64,000 nucleotides of DNA from positions 167,001-231,000 of the forward strand of contig NZ_SSBQ01000002.1 in NCBI RefSeq assembly GCF_004795255.1, read 5' to 3'. Numbering within the stretch: position 1 is the first letter of the stretch; every line of letters begins with the position of its first letter. The translations under genes were made by a program, and so were the position numbers. The notes beneath the pieces are model-generated. The model did no database searches and was not told the origin of the DNA. It saw only the letters and a list, made by a program, of their open reading frames with translations. Below are positions 41,739 to 52,040 of the stretch, piece by piece. Source of the stretch: Streptomyces sp. RKND-216. Lineage in GTDB: Bacteria > Actinomycetota > Actinomycetes > Streptomycetales > Streptomycetaceae.

Positions 41739-41798
41739 GCGCGTCTCCCGGCGGCACGTCACCCGACCGCACGTCACCCGACCGCACGTCACGCGACC
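41739..41798. repeat. 15-bp tandem repeat at convergent gene ends
   Basis: GCACGTCACCCGACC occurs at 41754-41768 and 41769-41783, again at 41784-41798 with one change, and a diverged copy (11 of 15) may lie at 41739-41753. The third copy covers the stop codon of the ABC exporter gene on the minus strand. The repeat takes the place of a normal hairpin terminator between the two convergent genes. Confidence 0.85.
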
Positions 41799-43678
41799 GG
41801 GCTGCCCGCCCGGGCTCCGGCGTCCTCCCCCTGCCCGTCCGCGGGTTGCTCCGCCGCTCCGTCCTCCGGCGGGCCCTCCGGTTCTGCGGATTCCCGCCGG
41901 ACCAGGGCGGCGTAACGGCCTCCCCGGGCCAGCAGTTCGGTGTGCGTACCGCGTTCGGCGATACGGCCGCCGTCCAGGACGACGATCTGGTCGGCGCGGC
42001 GGACGGTGGACAGCCGGTGCGCGATGGTGACCGTGGTGCGGCCGGCGGAGAGCGCGTCGATCGCCGCCTGCACCGCGTGTTCGGTCCGGGTGTCCAGCGC
42101 GCTGGTGGCCTCGTCGAGAACCAGTACGGGCGGGTCGCGGAGGATCGTACGGGCCAGGGCGAGACGCTGCTTCTCACCGCCGGAGAAGCGGTGGCCGCGT
42201 TCGCCGACGACGGTGTCATAGCCGTCCGGCAGGGCCGCGATGTGCTCGTGGATCTGCGCGGCCCGCGCCGCCGCGGCCAGTTCCTCGTCGGTCGCGCCGG
42301 GGCGCGCGAAGCGCAGGTTCTCGGCGACGGAGGTGTGGAAGAGATAGGTCTCCTGGGACACGACGCCGACCGCGCGGGCCAGGGTGTCGAAGTCCAGGTC
42401 GCGGACGTCGACGCCGTCGAGGGTGACGCGGCCCGCCGTGGCGTCGTACAGGCGGGGCAGCAGGTATCCCAGCGTGGTCTTGCCGGAGCCGGTGGCGCCG
42501 ACCAGCGCGAGGCTGGATCCGGCGGGCACGGTGAGGTCGAGGGCGTGCAGGGTGGGCGGCCCGCCGGGGGTGTAGGCGAAGGAGACGTCCTCCAGCCGGA
42601 TCTCGCCGCGCGGCGCGGGCAGCCGTACCGGCCGCTCGGGCTCGGTGATGTCCACCGTCAGGTCGAGGTACTCGAAGATGCGGTGGAAGAGCGCCAGCGA
42701 GGTCTGCATGTCCACGCCGGTGGAGAGCAGCGAGACGGCGGGGCGCAGCAGGCCCTGCTGCAGGGTGACGAAGGCGACCAGGGTGCCGAGGGTGAGCGTG
42801 GGGCCGCCGAGGTGGAGGAGCAGGCCGGCGGTCCAGTAGAGCAGGGCGGGGAGGGCGGCCATGACGATGCCGATGGTGGCCATCCGCCAGCGCCCGGCCA
42901 TGCTGGAGCGGATCTCCAGGCGTGCGAGGTGCGCGGACTCGTCGGCGAAGCCGTCGGTGAGGGAGTCGGCGCGGCCCATGGTGCGTCCCAGCAGGATGCC
43001 GCTGACCGACAGGGATTCGGTGACCATTGCGGACATCGCCGCCATCTGCTTCTGCCGGCGCGCGGTGTGCTCCTTGCGCTCACGGCCCACCCGGCGGCTG
43101 ATCCAGACGAAGAACGGCAGCAGGAGCAGCGAGACGGCGGTGAGCCGCCAGTCGAGGGCGAGCATGGCGCAGACGGTCGCCACCACGCTGGTGAAGTTGG
43201 AGACCAGCGAGGTGGCGGTGGAGGTCACCGTTGCCTGCATGCCGCCGATGTCGTTGGCGATGCGGGACTGCACCTCGCCGGTGCGTGTGCGGGTGAAGAA
43301 CGCGAGCGGCATCCGCTGGAGCTTGGCGTAGACGCCGGTGCGCAGGTCGTGCATGACGCGCTGGCCGACGGTGGTGGACAGGAGCGTCTGCAGGACGCCG
43401 AAGACGCTGGTGGTGACGGCGATGAGGATCATGCCCAGCGCAAGCAGGGTGAGCAGGCCGGTGCGCCGCTCGGGAATCGCGGTGTCGAGGATCTCGCGGA
43501 GCAGGAAGGGCGAGGCGACCGAGACCAGCGAGGAGGCGCCGACGAGCAGGCCGACGACCGCGAGTCGCCCGCGGTAGGGGCGGAACAGGCGCAGGATGCG
43601 GCGGATCTGGGCGGGCTGCTCGCGCGCGGTCTTCAGGTCCTCGGGCGACGGGTTCCACAGCGGTGCTTCGCGGGGCAA
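41789..43678 (-). CDS. ABC exporter, fused permease-ATPase half-transporter
   Basis: A 629-residue type IV ABC exporter subunit: six-helix membrane domain (~40-330) then a complete ATPase domain with Walker [12 protein letters not shown] (~397), Q-loop VSQETYLF, signature [11 protein letters not shown] (~503), Walker [13 protein letters not shown] (~523) and H-loop IAHRLSTV. All motifs are intact, so a homodimer could work. The C-terminal ~35 residues are Glu/Pro/Ala-rich. The start is TTG at 43678, with AGGAGAGGAG upstream and no better codon. Likely drug or lipid export; substrate unknown. Confidence 0.93.
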   Translation of the reverse strand: MPREAPLWNPSPEDLKTAREQPAQIRRILRLFRPYRGRLAVVGLLVGASSLVSVASPFLLREILDTAIPERRTGLLTLLALGMILIAVTTSVFGVLQTLLSTTVGQRVMHDLRTGVYAKLQRMPLAFFTRTRTGEVQSRIANDIGGMQATVTSTATSLVSNFTSVVATVCAMLALDWRLTAVSLLLLPFFVWISRRVGRERKEHTARRQKQMAAMSAMVTESLSVSGILLGRTMGRADSLTDGFADESAHLARLEIRSSMAGRWRMATIGIVMAALPALLYWTAGLLLHLGGPTLTLGTLVAFVTLQQGLLRPAVSLLSTGVDMQTSLALFHRIFEYLDLTVDITEPERPVRLPAPRGEIRLEDVSFAYTPGGPPTLHALDLTVPAGSSLALVGATGSGKTTLGYLLPRLYDATAGRVTLDGVDVRDLDFDTLARAVGVVSQETYLFHTSVAENLRFARPGATDEELAAAARAAQIHEHIAALPDGYDTVVGERGHRFSGGEKQRLALARTILRDPPVLVLDEATSALDTRTEHAVQAAIDALSAGRTTVTIAHRLSTVRRADQIVVLDGGRIAERGTHTELLARGGRYAALVRRESAEPEGPPEDGAAEQPADGQGEDAGARAGSPVA

Positions 43679-43832
43679 CGAGCTCCTCTCCTGGTCGGCT
43701 GCCGGTGCGGGGCGGTCGCCTGGCCGGGTTCACGGCGCCGGGGTCTCCCCGCGGCCGGCTCGCCGGTCCGGGGTGGTCACCGGCCGAGGATACAGCTGTC
43801 CCGCAGACGGCCACCGGGAGCGGGTACGCCGG

Positions 43833-44654
43833 TCAGTCGCGGAGCGTGGCGCGGTCGCCCATCACGATGACCGGGCGGCGGTCCGGGTCGAGGGTGCGCA
43901 GCAGGTGCTCCATCGCCCGCCGGGGCACGCTGACGCAGCCGGAGGTGCCGCTGCCGTGGTCCAGGTGCAGCCAGATGAAGCCGCCCTTCTCCTGGCCGCG
44001 AGGACGGGTCGGGTCCAGCGGGCTGGTGCCGGGGACGCGGTTGTAGTCGATGGCGACGACGTGGTCGAAGTCGTGCTCGGTCCGGTCCGCCCAGTGTGCG
44101 GGCGGCGTGAACGCGGCGGAGTGCAGGTAGGGCAGTGCGGTGCCGGCCGGTGCGGCGTCGACGCCGCCCGCGTCGGTGAGGGTGAAGACGCCGACCGGAG
44201 TCCGCTTGTCGCCCTCGTGGTGGTCGGTGGTCCAGCCCCGTTTGCCGTTGTGGCCCTGCCAGCGCTTCTCCAGCGACCAGGCGCCGGTGCCGCCGCGGCC
44301 TTCCCGCTCGTCACCGCCGTCCCGCTCGCCCCCTCGGGCCCACAACTCCACCCGGGAGCGGGCCGAGTCGCGGCCCTCGCCGTGGACCACGACGACCTGG
44401 CCGGCGGCCTCGGGTATCCGGGCGCGGTAGCGGGCGCCGACACCCGGCAGGTGCCGCGCACCGGAGGTCGCGTCGGCCTCCCCGCCCCCGTCCTGCGTGT
44501 GGGAGCCGCGGTCCCCGCCCGGGGTGTCCTGGCCCGTGCCGCAGCCCGCGAGCAACAGCGCCACGGCGGTCGTGCAGGCCGCGGCGGCCGCGCGGGAGTG
44601 GCAGGCGGGCACCGTGCTCCTGCTGCTTCCGGGGCGTGTGCGCATGCGCCCCAT
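43833..44654 (-). CDS. L,D-transpeptidase family lipoprotein
   Basis: A 273-residue exported protein with a lipobox, LLLAGCGTG (Cys ~38), so probably anchored to the outer face of the membrane. The C-terminal YkuD-like domain contains [13 protein letters not shown] (~150), [12 protein letters not shown] (~198) and the catalytic [19 protein letters not shown] (~231-249) with His and Cys in place. Such enzymes make 3-3 peptidoglycan crosslinks or attach proteins; this subgroup has SGCVSVP instead of SGCIRM. The ATG is at 44654, or the next in-frame ATG. Divergent from the ABC pair. Confidence 0.9.
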   Translation of the reverse strand: MGRMRTRPGSSRSTVPACHSRAAAAACTTAVALLLAGCGTGQDTPGGDRGSHTQDGGGEADATSGARHLPGVGARYRARIPEAAGQVVVVHGEGRDSARSRVELWARGGERDGGDEREGRGGTGAWSLEKRWQGHNGKRGWTTDHHEGDKRTPVGVFTLTDAGGVDAAPAGTALPYLHSAAFTPPAHWADRTEHDFDHVVAIDYNRVPGTSPLDPTRPRGQEKGGFIWLHLDHGSGTSGCVSVPRRAMEHLLRTLDPDRRPVIVMGDRATLRD

Positions 44655-44726
44655 CGTCGCATCACCGTGCGCCCGTCCGCGCGGGAAAACCCGTTGCGCG
44701 GGCCCCCTCTCCTTGGCGAGCCTTGC

Positions 44727-46670
44727 ATGTCTCCCTCTTCTTCTTCCCGCACCGATTCCCTGTCCGTACGAGCGCCTTGGGACGTCATGCAGATCCGCGA
44801 CCTACCGTTCACCGATCCCGGCGTTCCCGACGTGCGGTCCGGGCTGCGGCTGCTGTTGTGGCTGGGCGGCCGACAGCGCGCCGGGCAGGCGAAGTCGCTG
44901 GGGTGGGGGCTGCTGCACCTGGTGTGCATCGCCCTGTTCCCGGTGGTGGTCGGGCTCGCCGTGCAGGCGGTGGTCGACGGTTCGGGAGCCGACCTGGCGA
45001 AGGCCGGCGGCCTGATGGCCGTACTGGGCACCGGGGTGACGGTGGGCGACACGATGCTGCACCGCACGGCCGTCACCAACTGGATCACGGCCGCGGCGCG
45101 CGTGCAGCAGCTGCTGGCCCGCCGCACGGCCGAGCTGGGCGCGGTTCTGACCCGCCGGGTCGCGGCGGGCGAGGTGGTCGCGGTGTCGACGGGCGACATC
45201 GAGAAGATCGGCTGGTGCGTGGAGTCCGCGTCCCGGTTCAGTGCGGCGCTGCTCACCGCGGTCGGCGTGTGCGTGGGCCTGGTGGTGTACGAGCCGCAGC
45301 TCGGCGTGCTGGTGGCCGGCGGGGTGTGCGCGCTGGCGGCGGCGGTGCTGCCGCTGCTGCCGCGGGCCACCCGGCGCGCGGACCTGCAGCGTGAGAAGGC
45401 GGGCCGCGCCACGGAGCTGGCCGCCGACACCGTCGCCGGACTGCGGGTCCTGCGCGGCATCGGCGGCGAGGAGCTGTTCCTGAGCCGGTACCGGTCGGCC
45501 TCGCAGGAGGTGCGGCGGGCGGCGGTGCGCACGGCACGGATGTGGGCGGTGATCGAGGCGGTGCAGGTGGCACTGCCGGGGCTGCTGCTCATCGCGGTGG
45601 TGTGGCACGGCGCCGGGATGGTCGCGGACGGCCGCCTCGCCGTGGGCGAACTGGTCGCGGTCTACGGCGCGGTGACGTTCCTGCTGTTCCCGCTGCGGCT
45701 GTTCCAGGAGTTCGCCATGGCCTACTCCTTCTCCCGCCCGTCGGCGCGCCGCGCCGCACGCGTGCTGGGGCTGCGCCGCACGGCGGACGGGGGCCTCCGG
45801 GCTCCGGCGGACGGCGGGCGGACCGGGGAACCGGCGGGCGACCTGTACGACCCGGCAAGCGGACTGGTCGCCGAGGAAGGGAAGTTCACCGCCGTGGTCT
45901 GCGGCGACCCGGACACCGCGGGCGCGCTCGCCGAACGGCTCGGAGGCCACGCCCACGGCGAGGCCGCGGGCGGCGCGGACGGGGCCGAGGAGCGGTCGGT
46001 GCTGCTGGGCGGCGTCCCGCTGGACGGGCTGCCGTTGGAGGCGGCCCGCCGCGTGGTGCTGGTGCAGGACAAGGACCCCGTGCTGCTCTCCGGGACGCTG
46101 GCGGAGCTGCTGGACGTGCCCGCCTCCGGCGCGGTGACCCCCGCCGAGGCCCTGGACGCGGCGCAGTGCGAGGACGTGCTGACCGCGCTGGCACAGAGTT
46201 CCGCGGACGTGTCCGATCCGCTGGACGCGCGGATCACCGAACGTGGCCGCTCCCTGTCCGGTGGCCAGCGGCAGCGGCTTGCGCTGGCCCGCTCGCTGGT
46301 CACCGACCCGGAGGTGCTGGTGCTGGACGAGCCGACCAGCGCCGTCGACTCGCACACAGAGGCGCGCGTCGCCGACGCCGTCCGCCGACTGCGCCACGGC
46401 CGCACCACGGTGGTGCTGGCGACCAGCCCCCTGCTGCTGGACCGCGCGGACCGCGTGCTGCTGGTGCAGGGCGACCGGGTGGCCGCCGACGGCACGCACC
46501 GGGACCTCCTGCGCACCGCACCGGCCTACCGGGCCGTCGTCACGCGCGACACAGACGACGAGCGCGCCGCCGGCACCCGCCTCGCCCCGGACCACGGGAC
46601 GGCGGAGGGTGCCGACGAGACCGCCGACGACCTGGCCGAAGAACTCGCTGAAGGGACCACCCGTTCATGA
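44727..46670 (+). CDS. Heterodimeric ABC exporter subunit 1 (degenerate Walker A, intact LSGGQ)
   Basis: A 647-residue permease-ATPase fusion. The membrane domain spans ~35-330. In the ATPase domain the P-loop position reads [18 protein letters not shown] (~391-408), with no GKS/T, so ATP cannot be held in the usual way; the H-loop reads LATSPLLLD with no His. The signature [12 protein letters not shown] (509-520) and Walker [12 protein letters not shown] with the catalytic Glu are intact. Thus it mainly supplies LSGGQ to its partner. ATG at 44727 has a weak site; ATG 44787 is possible. Its stop overlaps the partner gene start (ATGA). Confidence 0.92.
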   Translation: MSPSSSSRTDSLSVRAPWDVMQIRDLPFTDPGVPDVRSGLRLLLWLGGRQRAGQAKSLGWGLLHLVCIALFPVVVGLAVQAVVDGSGADLAKAGGLMAVLGTGVTVGDTMLHRTAVTNWITAAARVQQLLARRTAELGAVLTRRVAAGEVVAVSTGDIEKIGWCVESASRFSAALLTAVGVCVGLVVYEPQLGVLVAGGVCALAAAVLPLLPRATRRADLQREKAGRATELAADTVAGLRVLRGIGGEELFLSRYRSASQEVRRAAVRTARMWAVIEAVQVALPGLLLIAVVWHGAGMVADGRLAVGELVAVYGAVTFLLFPLRLFQEFAMAYSFSRPSARRAARVLGLRRTADGGLRAPADGGRTGEPAGDLYDPASGLVAEEGKFTAVVCGDPDTAGALAERLGGHAHGEAAGGADGAEERSVLLGGVPLDGLPLEAARRVVLVQDKDPVLLSGTLAELLDVPASGAVTPAEALDAAQCEDVLTALAQSSADVSDPLDARITERGRSLSGGQRQRLALARSLVTDPEVLVLDEPTSAVDSHTEARVADAVRRLRHGRTTVVLATSPLLLDRADRVLLVQGDRVAADGTHRDLLRTAPAYRAVVTRDTDDERAAGTRLAPDHGTAEGADETADDLAEELAEGTTRS

Positions 46671-48448
46671 TCGGAGTAGCTCCCCCCGCCTACGACCCGG
46701 CCGCGCCCGAGTCGGTCACCACGCTGCCCGTGGGTGCTCCGGCGACGGTGCGGGCGTACGTGCGCGAGCTGACGCGGCGGCACCGGCGCGCTTTCACCAC
46801 GCTGGTCGTGGTCAACGCCGTCGCGGTCACCGCCTCGATGGTGGGTCCCTACCTGCTGGGCGGCGTGGTCGAGGACCTGTCGTCCGGCTCCGGGGACCTG
46901 CATCCGGAGCGCACGGTCGCGCTGTTCGCCGTCGCCCTCGTCGTGCAGGCGTTCTTCGTACGGCTGGTGCGGCTGCGCGGCGCGATGCTCGGCGAGACGA
47001 TGCTGGCGGACCTGCGCGAGGACTTCCTGGTGCGGTCGGTGGCGCTGCCGCCGGGCGTGCTGGAGCGCGCCGGTACCGGCGACCTGCTGTCCCGCATCAC
47101 CACGGACATCGACCGGCTCTCCAACGCCATGCGAGAGGCCGTGCCGCAGCTCTCGGTGGGCGTGGTGTGGGCCGGGCTGCTCCTCAGCGCCCTGACCCTG
47201 ACGGCGCCGCCGCTTGCGGTGGCGGTGCTGGTCGCCGGGCCACTGCTGACGGTCGGGTGCCGCTGGTACTACCGCCGCGCCGGAGCGGCCTACCGCTCCG
47301 AGTCCGCCGGGTACGCGGCGGTCGCCGCCGCGCTGGCCGAGACCGTGGACGCGGGCCGGACCGTCGAGGCGCACCGGCTCGGCCGGCGCCGGGTCGCCCT
47401 CTCCGAGCGGCGCATCGCCGAGTGGACCGCCTGGGAGCGGTACACGCTGTGGCTGCGCACGGTGCTCTTCCCCGTGGTCAACGCCACGCACGTGGTGGTG
47501 CTCGGGGCGACGCTGATGTTCGGCGGATGGTTCGTCCTCCAGGGCTGGCTGACCGTCGGACAGCTCACCACCGGTGCGCTCTTCGCCCAGATGCTGGTGG
47601 AGCCCGTCGGGCTGATCCTGCGCTGGTACGACGAGCTGCAGGTCGCGCAGGTGTCGCTGGCTCGCCTGGTGGGCGTGCGCGAGATCGAGACGGAGGCCGG
47701 CGAGGACCACGTTCGGCCGGAGGGACGGGACGTGACCGCGGACCGCGTCCGGTTCGGCTACCACGCGGGCGCCGACGTGCTGCACGGCGTGTCCCTCGAC
47801 GTGCCGGCCGGCACGCGGATGGCTCTGGTCGGTCCGTCCGGGGCGGGCAAGTCGACGCTGGGCAGGCTGCTGGCCGGCATCTACGCCGCCCGCGCCGGAG
47901 AAGTGACGCTCGGCGGCGCGGAGTTGTCGCGCATGCCGACCGAACGGGTGCGCGAGCACGTCGCGCTGGTCAACCAGGAGCACCACGTCTTCGTCGGCTC
48001 CCTGCGGGACAACCTGCTGCTGGCCCGCACCGACGCGTCCGACGCCGAACTGTGGGCCGCACTCGGCGCCGTGAGCGCGGACGGCTGGGCGCGCGCCATG
48101 CCGGACGGCCTGGACAGCGAGGTCGGCTCCGGCGGCCGCACGGTCACGCCCGCGCAGGCCCAGCAGATCGCGCTGGCCCGCCTGGTGCTGGCCGACCCGC
48201 ACACGCTGGTCCTCGACGAGGCGACGTCGCTGCTCGACCCGCGCGCGGCACGGCACCTGGAACGTTCGCTGGCCCGAGTCCTGGACGGGCGGACGGTGGT
48301 CGCGATCGCGCACCGCCTGCACACGGCGCACGACGCGGACGTCATCGCCGTGGTGGAGGACGGGCGCATCAGCGAACTCGGCAGCCACGACGCGCTGATC
48401 GCGGCCGACGGCCCGTACGCGGCACTCTGGCGCAGCTGGCACGGCTGA
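46667..48448 (+). CDS. Heterodimeric ABC exporter subunit 2 (intact Walker A, degenerate signature)
   Basis: A 593-residue permease-ATPase fusion translated with the previous subunit. The membrane domain is at ~45-330. Walker [10 protein letters not shown] (389-397), Q-loop [10 protein letters not shown], Walker [12 protein letters not shown] and H-loop IAHRLHT are intact, but the signature reads [12 protein letters not shown] (494-505) instead of LSGGQ. Together with subunit 1 only one complete ATP site can form: Walker A of this protein with LSGGQ of the other. This asymmetry marks an obligate heterodimer. The exported compound is unknown. Confidence 0.93.
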   Translation: MIGVAPPAYDPAAPESVTTLPVGAPATVRAYVRELTRRHRRAFTTLVVVNAVAVTASMVGPYLLGGVVEDLSSGSGDLHPERTVALFAVALVVQAFFVRLVRLRGAMLGETMLADLREDFLVRSVALPPGVLERAGTGDLLSRITTDIDRLSNAMREAVPQLSVGVVWAGLLLSALTLTAPPLAVAVLVAGPLLTVGCRWYYRRAGAAYRSESAGYAAVAAALAETVDAGRTVEAHRLGRRRVALSERRIAEWTAWERYTLWLRTVLFPVVNATHVVVLGATLMFGGWFVLQGWLTVGQLTTGALFAQMLVEPVGLILRWYDELQVAQVSLARLVGVREIETEAGEDHVRPEGRDVTADRVRFGYHAGADVLHGVSLDVPAGTRMALVGPSGAGKSTLGRLLAGIYAARAGEVTLGGAELSRMPTERVREHVALVNQEHHVFVGSLRDNLLLARTDASDAELWAALGAVSADGWARAMPDGLDSEVGSGGRTVTPAQAQQIALARLVLADPHTLVLDEATSLLDPRAARHLERSLARVLDGRTVVAIAHRLHTAHDADVIAVVEDGRISELGSHDALIAADGPYAALWRSWHG

Positions 48449-48458
48449 CGGGCTCCCT

Positions 48459-48485
48459 CGGCGCCGGGTCTCGGGCCCGGCGCCG
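48459..48485. terminator. Hairpin terminator after the heterodimeric ABC operon
   Basis: CGGCGCCGGG (48459-48468) and CCCGGCGCCG (48476-48485) form a perfect 10-bp stem with a 7-nt loop, 10 nt past the operon's last stop and before the end of the convergent gene. Confidence 0.75.
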
Positions 48486-48504
48486 GAGCGCCGGAGTGCC
48501 GGAG

Positions 48505-49296
48505 CTAGAAGAGGTCGAGGGCGTAGACGCCGCCCGCACCGCCGACGATCATGAACAGCGGCATCAGCACGCTGACCTCGACCCACGCCCCTGCGCGGAA
48601 CCGCATGAACCGCGGTGTCCCCAGCGGATACCACCGCTTGCCCCTTATCGGTATGGGCCACAGGATCGGGCAGCCGGAGATCGTCAGCGCGTCCCCGATG
48701 CTGTGCACCAGTGCTCCCAGCACGATGGGCAGGCCGAGCCACGCGTAGCGCAGCTCCGGGTCGCCGACGAGCCATTCCGCGCCGTTGCCGGGCTTGATCA
48801 GGATATTGGTGAGGATCCACGCCCCGGCGGCGCCCAGCAGCCACACCAGCACGTCGCTGGAGACGCGGGCCGCGCGCCACAGCAGGCCCTCCACGGCGAG
48901 CACGACGTGGACGAAGAGGATGGCCAGCACGGCCCACCGGCCGCCGTACACCGCCGCGGCGGAGAAGCCCGCTCCGATGAGCACCGCCCACGGCCAGGTG
49001 TGCGTGAGGGTGCGGTGGCCGCCGGTGCGAGGGCGTTCCCCCTTGCCGCGGGTGGCGTTGTAGACCGTCTCCGACAGCTTGCCGATGACGGTGCACAGGC
49101 CGCGACCCAGCGGGCCGAAAGCCCGCGAGATGGTCGCCGACGGCTGGTCGAGGTCGGGGGCGAGCGCCGCGCCGGCGCATATGAGGGCGCCCACCACCAG
49201 GACCGGCCAGGGCATGGGCCGGTCGAACCAGGCCGCCGCCGCCCCGGCTCCGAGCCATGCCGCCGCTCCGGAGAGCGAGTGCGCCGGTCCCATCAT
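48505..49296 (-). CDS. DUF457-type metal-dependent hydrolase (YdjM-like membrane protein)
   Basis: A 263-residue membrane protein of the YdjM/DUF457 family, annotated as membrane-bound metal-dependent hydrolases; the activity is poorly established. Conserved residues are MMGPAHSLSGAAAWLGAG at the start, LAPDLDQPSATISR (~52), GHRTLTHTWPWA (~97) and LVHSIGDALTISG (~190), giving the His/Asp set expected for metal binding. About five to six helices are visible. I chose the first ATG of an ATGATG at 49296, just before the conserved HS motif. Divergent from the helicase gene. Confidence 0.87.
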   Translation of the reverse strand: MMGPAHSLSGAAAWLGAGAAAAWFDRPMPWPVLVVGALICAGAALAPDLDQPSATISRAFGPLGRGLCTVIGKLSETVYNATRGKGERPRTGGHRTLTHTWPWAVLIGAGFSAAAVYGGRWAVLAILFVHVVLAVEGLLWRAARVSSDVLVWLLGAAGAWILTNILIKPGNGAEWLVGDPELRYAWLGLPIVLGALVHSIGDALTISGCPILWPIPIRGKRWYPLGTPRFMRFRAGAWVEVSVLMPLFMIVGGAGGVYALDLF

Positions 49297-49444
49297 GCTG
49301 ATCCCCACCCCGGGTTCGTGTCGCGTGCGCGCAGCCGTGACGGCGGCCACAGGGCCGCCGTCAGGCGACACAGCGTAGCGGTCGATGATCAAGCGCGTCG
49401 CACCGGTTGCCGTCCCGGGTTCGGCGGCAGGCAAGATGGGGGGC

Positions 49445-51964
49445 GTGACAGCCACCCTTATCGATCAGCTGCCGACCGAAGCCGACCCCGACGCCCTGTT
49501 CGAGAACTTCTCGCGGTGGGCGGAGGAGCGCGGCATCAGCCTCTATCCGGCGCAGGAGGAGGCCCTGATCGAAGTGGTGTCCGGATCCAACGTGATCCTC
49601 TCCACCCCCACCGGTTCGGGGAAGTCGCTGGTCGCGGCGGGGGCGCACTTCGCGGCGCTGGCCCGCAACGAGGTGACCTTCTACACCGCGCCGATCAAGG
49701 CGCTGGTGTCGGAGAAGTTCTTCGACCTGTGCAAGATCCTCGGCACCGAGAACGTCGGCATGCTGACCGGTGACGCGTCGGTCAACGCGGACGCCCCGGT
49801 GATCTGCTGCACCGCCGAGGTCCTGGCGTCGATCGCGCTGCGCGACGGGCGGGACGCGGACATCGGCCAGGTCGTGATGGACGAGTTCCACTTCTACGCC
49901 GAACCGGACCGCGGCTGGGCGTGGCAGATCCCCCTGCTGGAGCTGCCGCAGGCACAGTTCGTGCTGATGTCGGCGACGCTGGGCGACGTCTCCCGTTTCG
50001 AGGAGGACCTGAAGCGCCGCACCGGACGGGACACGGCCGTGGTGCGGTCGGCGACACGGCCGGTGCCGTTGAGCTACGAGTACCGCGTCACGGGCATGAC
50101 GGAGACCCTGACGGAGCTGCTGGAGACCAAGCAGGCGCCGGTCTACATCGTGCACTTCACCCAGGCACAGGCCGTGGAGCGGGCGCAGGCGCTGATGAGC
50201 ATCAACATGTGCACCCGCGCGGAGAAGGACGAGATCGCCGCGCTGATCGGCAACTTCCGTTTCACCACCCGCTTCGGCCGCAACCTCTCCCGCTACGTCC
50301 GCCACGGGATCGGCGTGCACCACGCCGGGATGCTGCCCAAGTACCGGCGGCTGGTGGAGCGGCTGGCCCAGGCGGGTCTGCTGAAGGTCATCTGCGGCAC
50401 GGACACCCTGGGCGTGGGGGTCAACGTGCCGATCCGCACGGTGCTGTTCACGGCGCTGAGCAAGTACGACGGCACCCGGGTGCGTACGTTGCGGGCGCGG
50501 GAGTTCCACCAAATCGCCGGCCGCGCCGGCCGCGCCGGCTTCGACACCTCCGGATTCGTGGTGGCGCAGGCCCCGGAGCACGTCATCGAGAACGAGAAGG
50601 CGCTCGCCAAGGCGGGCGACGACCCGAAGAAGCGCCGGAAGGTGGTCCGGAAGAAGGCCCCTGAGGGTTTCGTCAACTGGAGCGAGCAGACCTACGAGAA
50701 GCTGATCGCCTCCGACCCGGAGCCGCTGACCTCGCGGTTCCGCGTCACGCACGCCATGCTGCTGGCGGTGATCGCCCGGCCCGGCGACGCGTTCTCCGCG
50801 ATGCGGGAGCTGCTGGAGGACAACCACGAGGACCGCCGGGCCCAGCTGCGGCACATCCGGCGGGCCATCGCGATCTACCGTTCGCTGCTGGACGGCGGCG
50901 TGGTGGAGCAGCTGGACGAGCCGGACGCGGAGGGCCGCCGCATCCGGCTGACCGTCGACCTCCAGCAGGACTTCGCCCTCAATCAGCCGCTGTCCACCTT
51001 CGCGCTTGCCGCGTTCGAGCTGCTGGACCCGGAGTCGCCGTCGTACGCGCTGGACATGGTGTCGGTGGTGGAATCGACGCTGGACGACCCGCGGCAGATC
51101 CTCGCCGCCCAGACCAACAAGGCCAAGGGCGAGGCCGTCGCGCAGATGAAGGCGGACGGCGTCGAGTACGAGGACCGGATGGAACGGCTGATGGACGTCA
51201 CCCATCCGCAGCCGCTGGCCGAACTCCTCTTCCACGCCTACGGCCTGTACCGGCGCTCGCACCCCTGGGTGGGCGACCACCCGCTGTCCCCGAAGTCGGT
51301 GATCCGCGACATGTACGAGCGGGCGATGACCTTCAGCGAGTTCGTCTCGCACTACGAGCTGGCCCGCACCGAGGGCATCGTGCTGCGGTACCTGGCGAGC
51401 GCGTACAAGGCGCTGGAGCACACCGTGCCGGACGACCTGAAGTCCGAGGCCTTCGAGGACATCGTGGCGTGGCTGGGCGAGATGGTCCGGCAGGTCGACT
51501 CCAGCCTGCTGGACGAGTGGGAGGCGCTGGCCAATCCGGAGGTGGAGACCGCGGAGGACGCCCAGGACCGGGCGGACCAGGTCAGGCCGGTGACGGCGAA
51601 CGCCCGCGCGTTCCGGGTGCTGGTGCGCAACGCGATGTTCCGGCGGGTGGAGCTGGCGGCGCTGGACAAGGTCGCCGAACTCGGCGAGCTGGACGCCGAA
51701 TCGGGCTGGGACGCGGACGCCTGGGGCGCGGCGCTGGACGCCTACTGGGACGAGTACGACGAGTTGGGCACCGGTCCGGACGCGCGCGGCCCGAAACTCC
51801 TGCAGATCGAGGAGGTCCCGGAGGACGCGCTGTGGCGGGTGCGGCAGACGTTCGCCGACCCGTCGGGCGACCACGACTGGGGCGTCTCCGCCGAGATCGA
51901 CCTGACCGCCTCCGACGCGGAGGGCCGCGCGGTCGTGAAGGTCACCTCCGTCGGGCAGCTGTGA
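49445..51964 (+). CDS. DExH-box RNA helicase (Ski2/Mtr4-like)
   Basis: An 839-residue superfamily 2 helicase. Motif Q/I: YPAQEEALIEV and TPTGSGKS (54-61); motif II DEFHF (DExH, ~149); motif III MSATLG (~178); motif IV region VYIVHFT; motif V GTDTLGVGVNVP (~320); motif VI HQIAGRAGRAGF (~357). The C-terminal ~450 residues are helical, without the Mtr4 arch being obvious. Bacterial members probably unwind RNA or RNA-DNA during turnover. The GTG at 49445 is preferred; ATG 49436 is three codons upstream. A strong hairpin follows. Confidence 0.93.
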   Translation: MTATLIDQLPTEADPDALFENFSRWAEERGISLYPAQEEALIEVVSGSNVILSTPTGSGKSLVAAGAHFAALARNEVTFYTAPIKALVSEKFFDLCKILGTENVGMLTGDASVNADAPVICCTAEVLASIALRDGRDADIGQVVMDEFHFYAEPDRGWAWQIPLLELPQAQFVLMSATLGDVSRFEEDLKRRTGRDTAVVRSATRPVPLSYEYRVTGMTETLTELLETKQAPVYIVHFTQAQAVERAQALMSINMCTRAEKDEIAALIGNFRFTTRFGRNLSRYVRHGIGVHHAGMLPKYRRLVERLAQAGLLKVICGTDTLGVGVNVPIRTVLFTALSKYDGTRVRTLRAREFHQIAGRAGRAGFDTSGFVVAQAPEHVIENEKALAKAGDDPKKRRKVVRKKAPEGFVNWSEQTYEKLIASDPEPLTSRFRVTHAMLLAVIARPGDAFSAMRELLEDNHEDRRAQLRHIRRAIAIYRSLLDGGVVEQLDEPDAEGRRIRLTVDLQQDFALNQPLSTFALAAFELLDPESPSYALDMVSVVESTLDDPRQILAAQTNKAKGEAVAQMKADGVEYEDRMERLMDVTHPQPLAELLFHAYGLYRRSHPWVGDHPLSPKSVIRDMYERAMTFSEFVSHYELARTEGIVLRYLASAYKALEHTVPDDLKSEAFEDIVAWLGEMVRQVDSSLLDEWEALANPEVETAEDAQDRADQVRPVTANARAFRVLVRNAMFRRVELAALDKVAELGELDAESGWDADAWGAALDAYWDEYDELGTGPDARGPKLLQIEEVPEDALWRVRQTFADPSGDHDWGVSAEIDLTASDAEGRAVVKVTSVGQL

Positions 51965-51966
51965 AG

Positions 51967-52012
51967 GCCGCCCGGGCGGGTCGCCGGCACGTGGGCGGCC
52001 CGCCCGGGCGGC
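51967..52012. terminator. 14-bp hairpin terminator between convergent helicase and roadblock genes
   Basis: GCCGCCCGGGCGGG (51967-51980) pairs exactly with 51999-52012 around an 18-nt loop, starting 3 nt past the helicase stop. Confidence 0.8.
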
Positions 52013-52040
52013 ACGCGCGCCGGGCGGTGAGCGGCGCGGA

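Noticed and set aside
46526..49258. 910-codon minus-strand frame over the ABC exporter pair
   Set aside because: Antisense to genes with clear ABC motifs; composition is Arg/His/Gly-rich noise.
49361..51874. 837-codon minus-strand frame over the helicase gene
   Set aside because: Shadow of the helicase; no motif, no start signal, and the helicase motifs on the plus strand are decisive.
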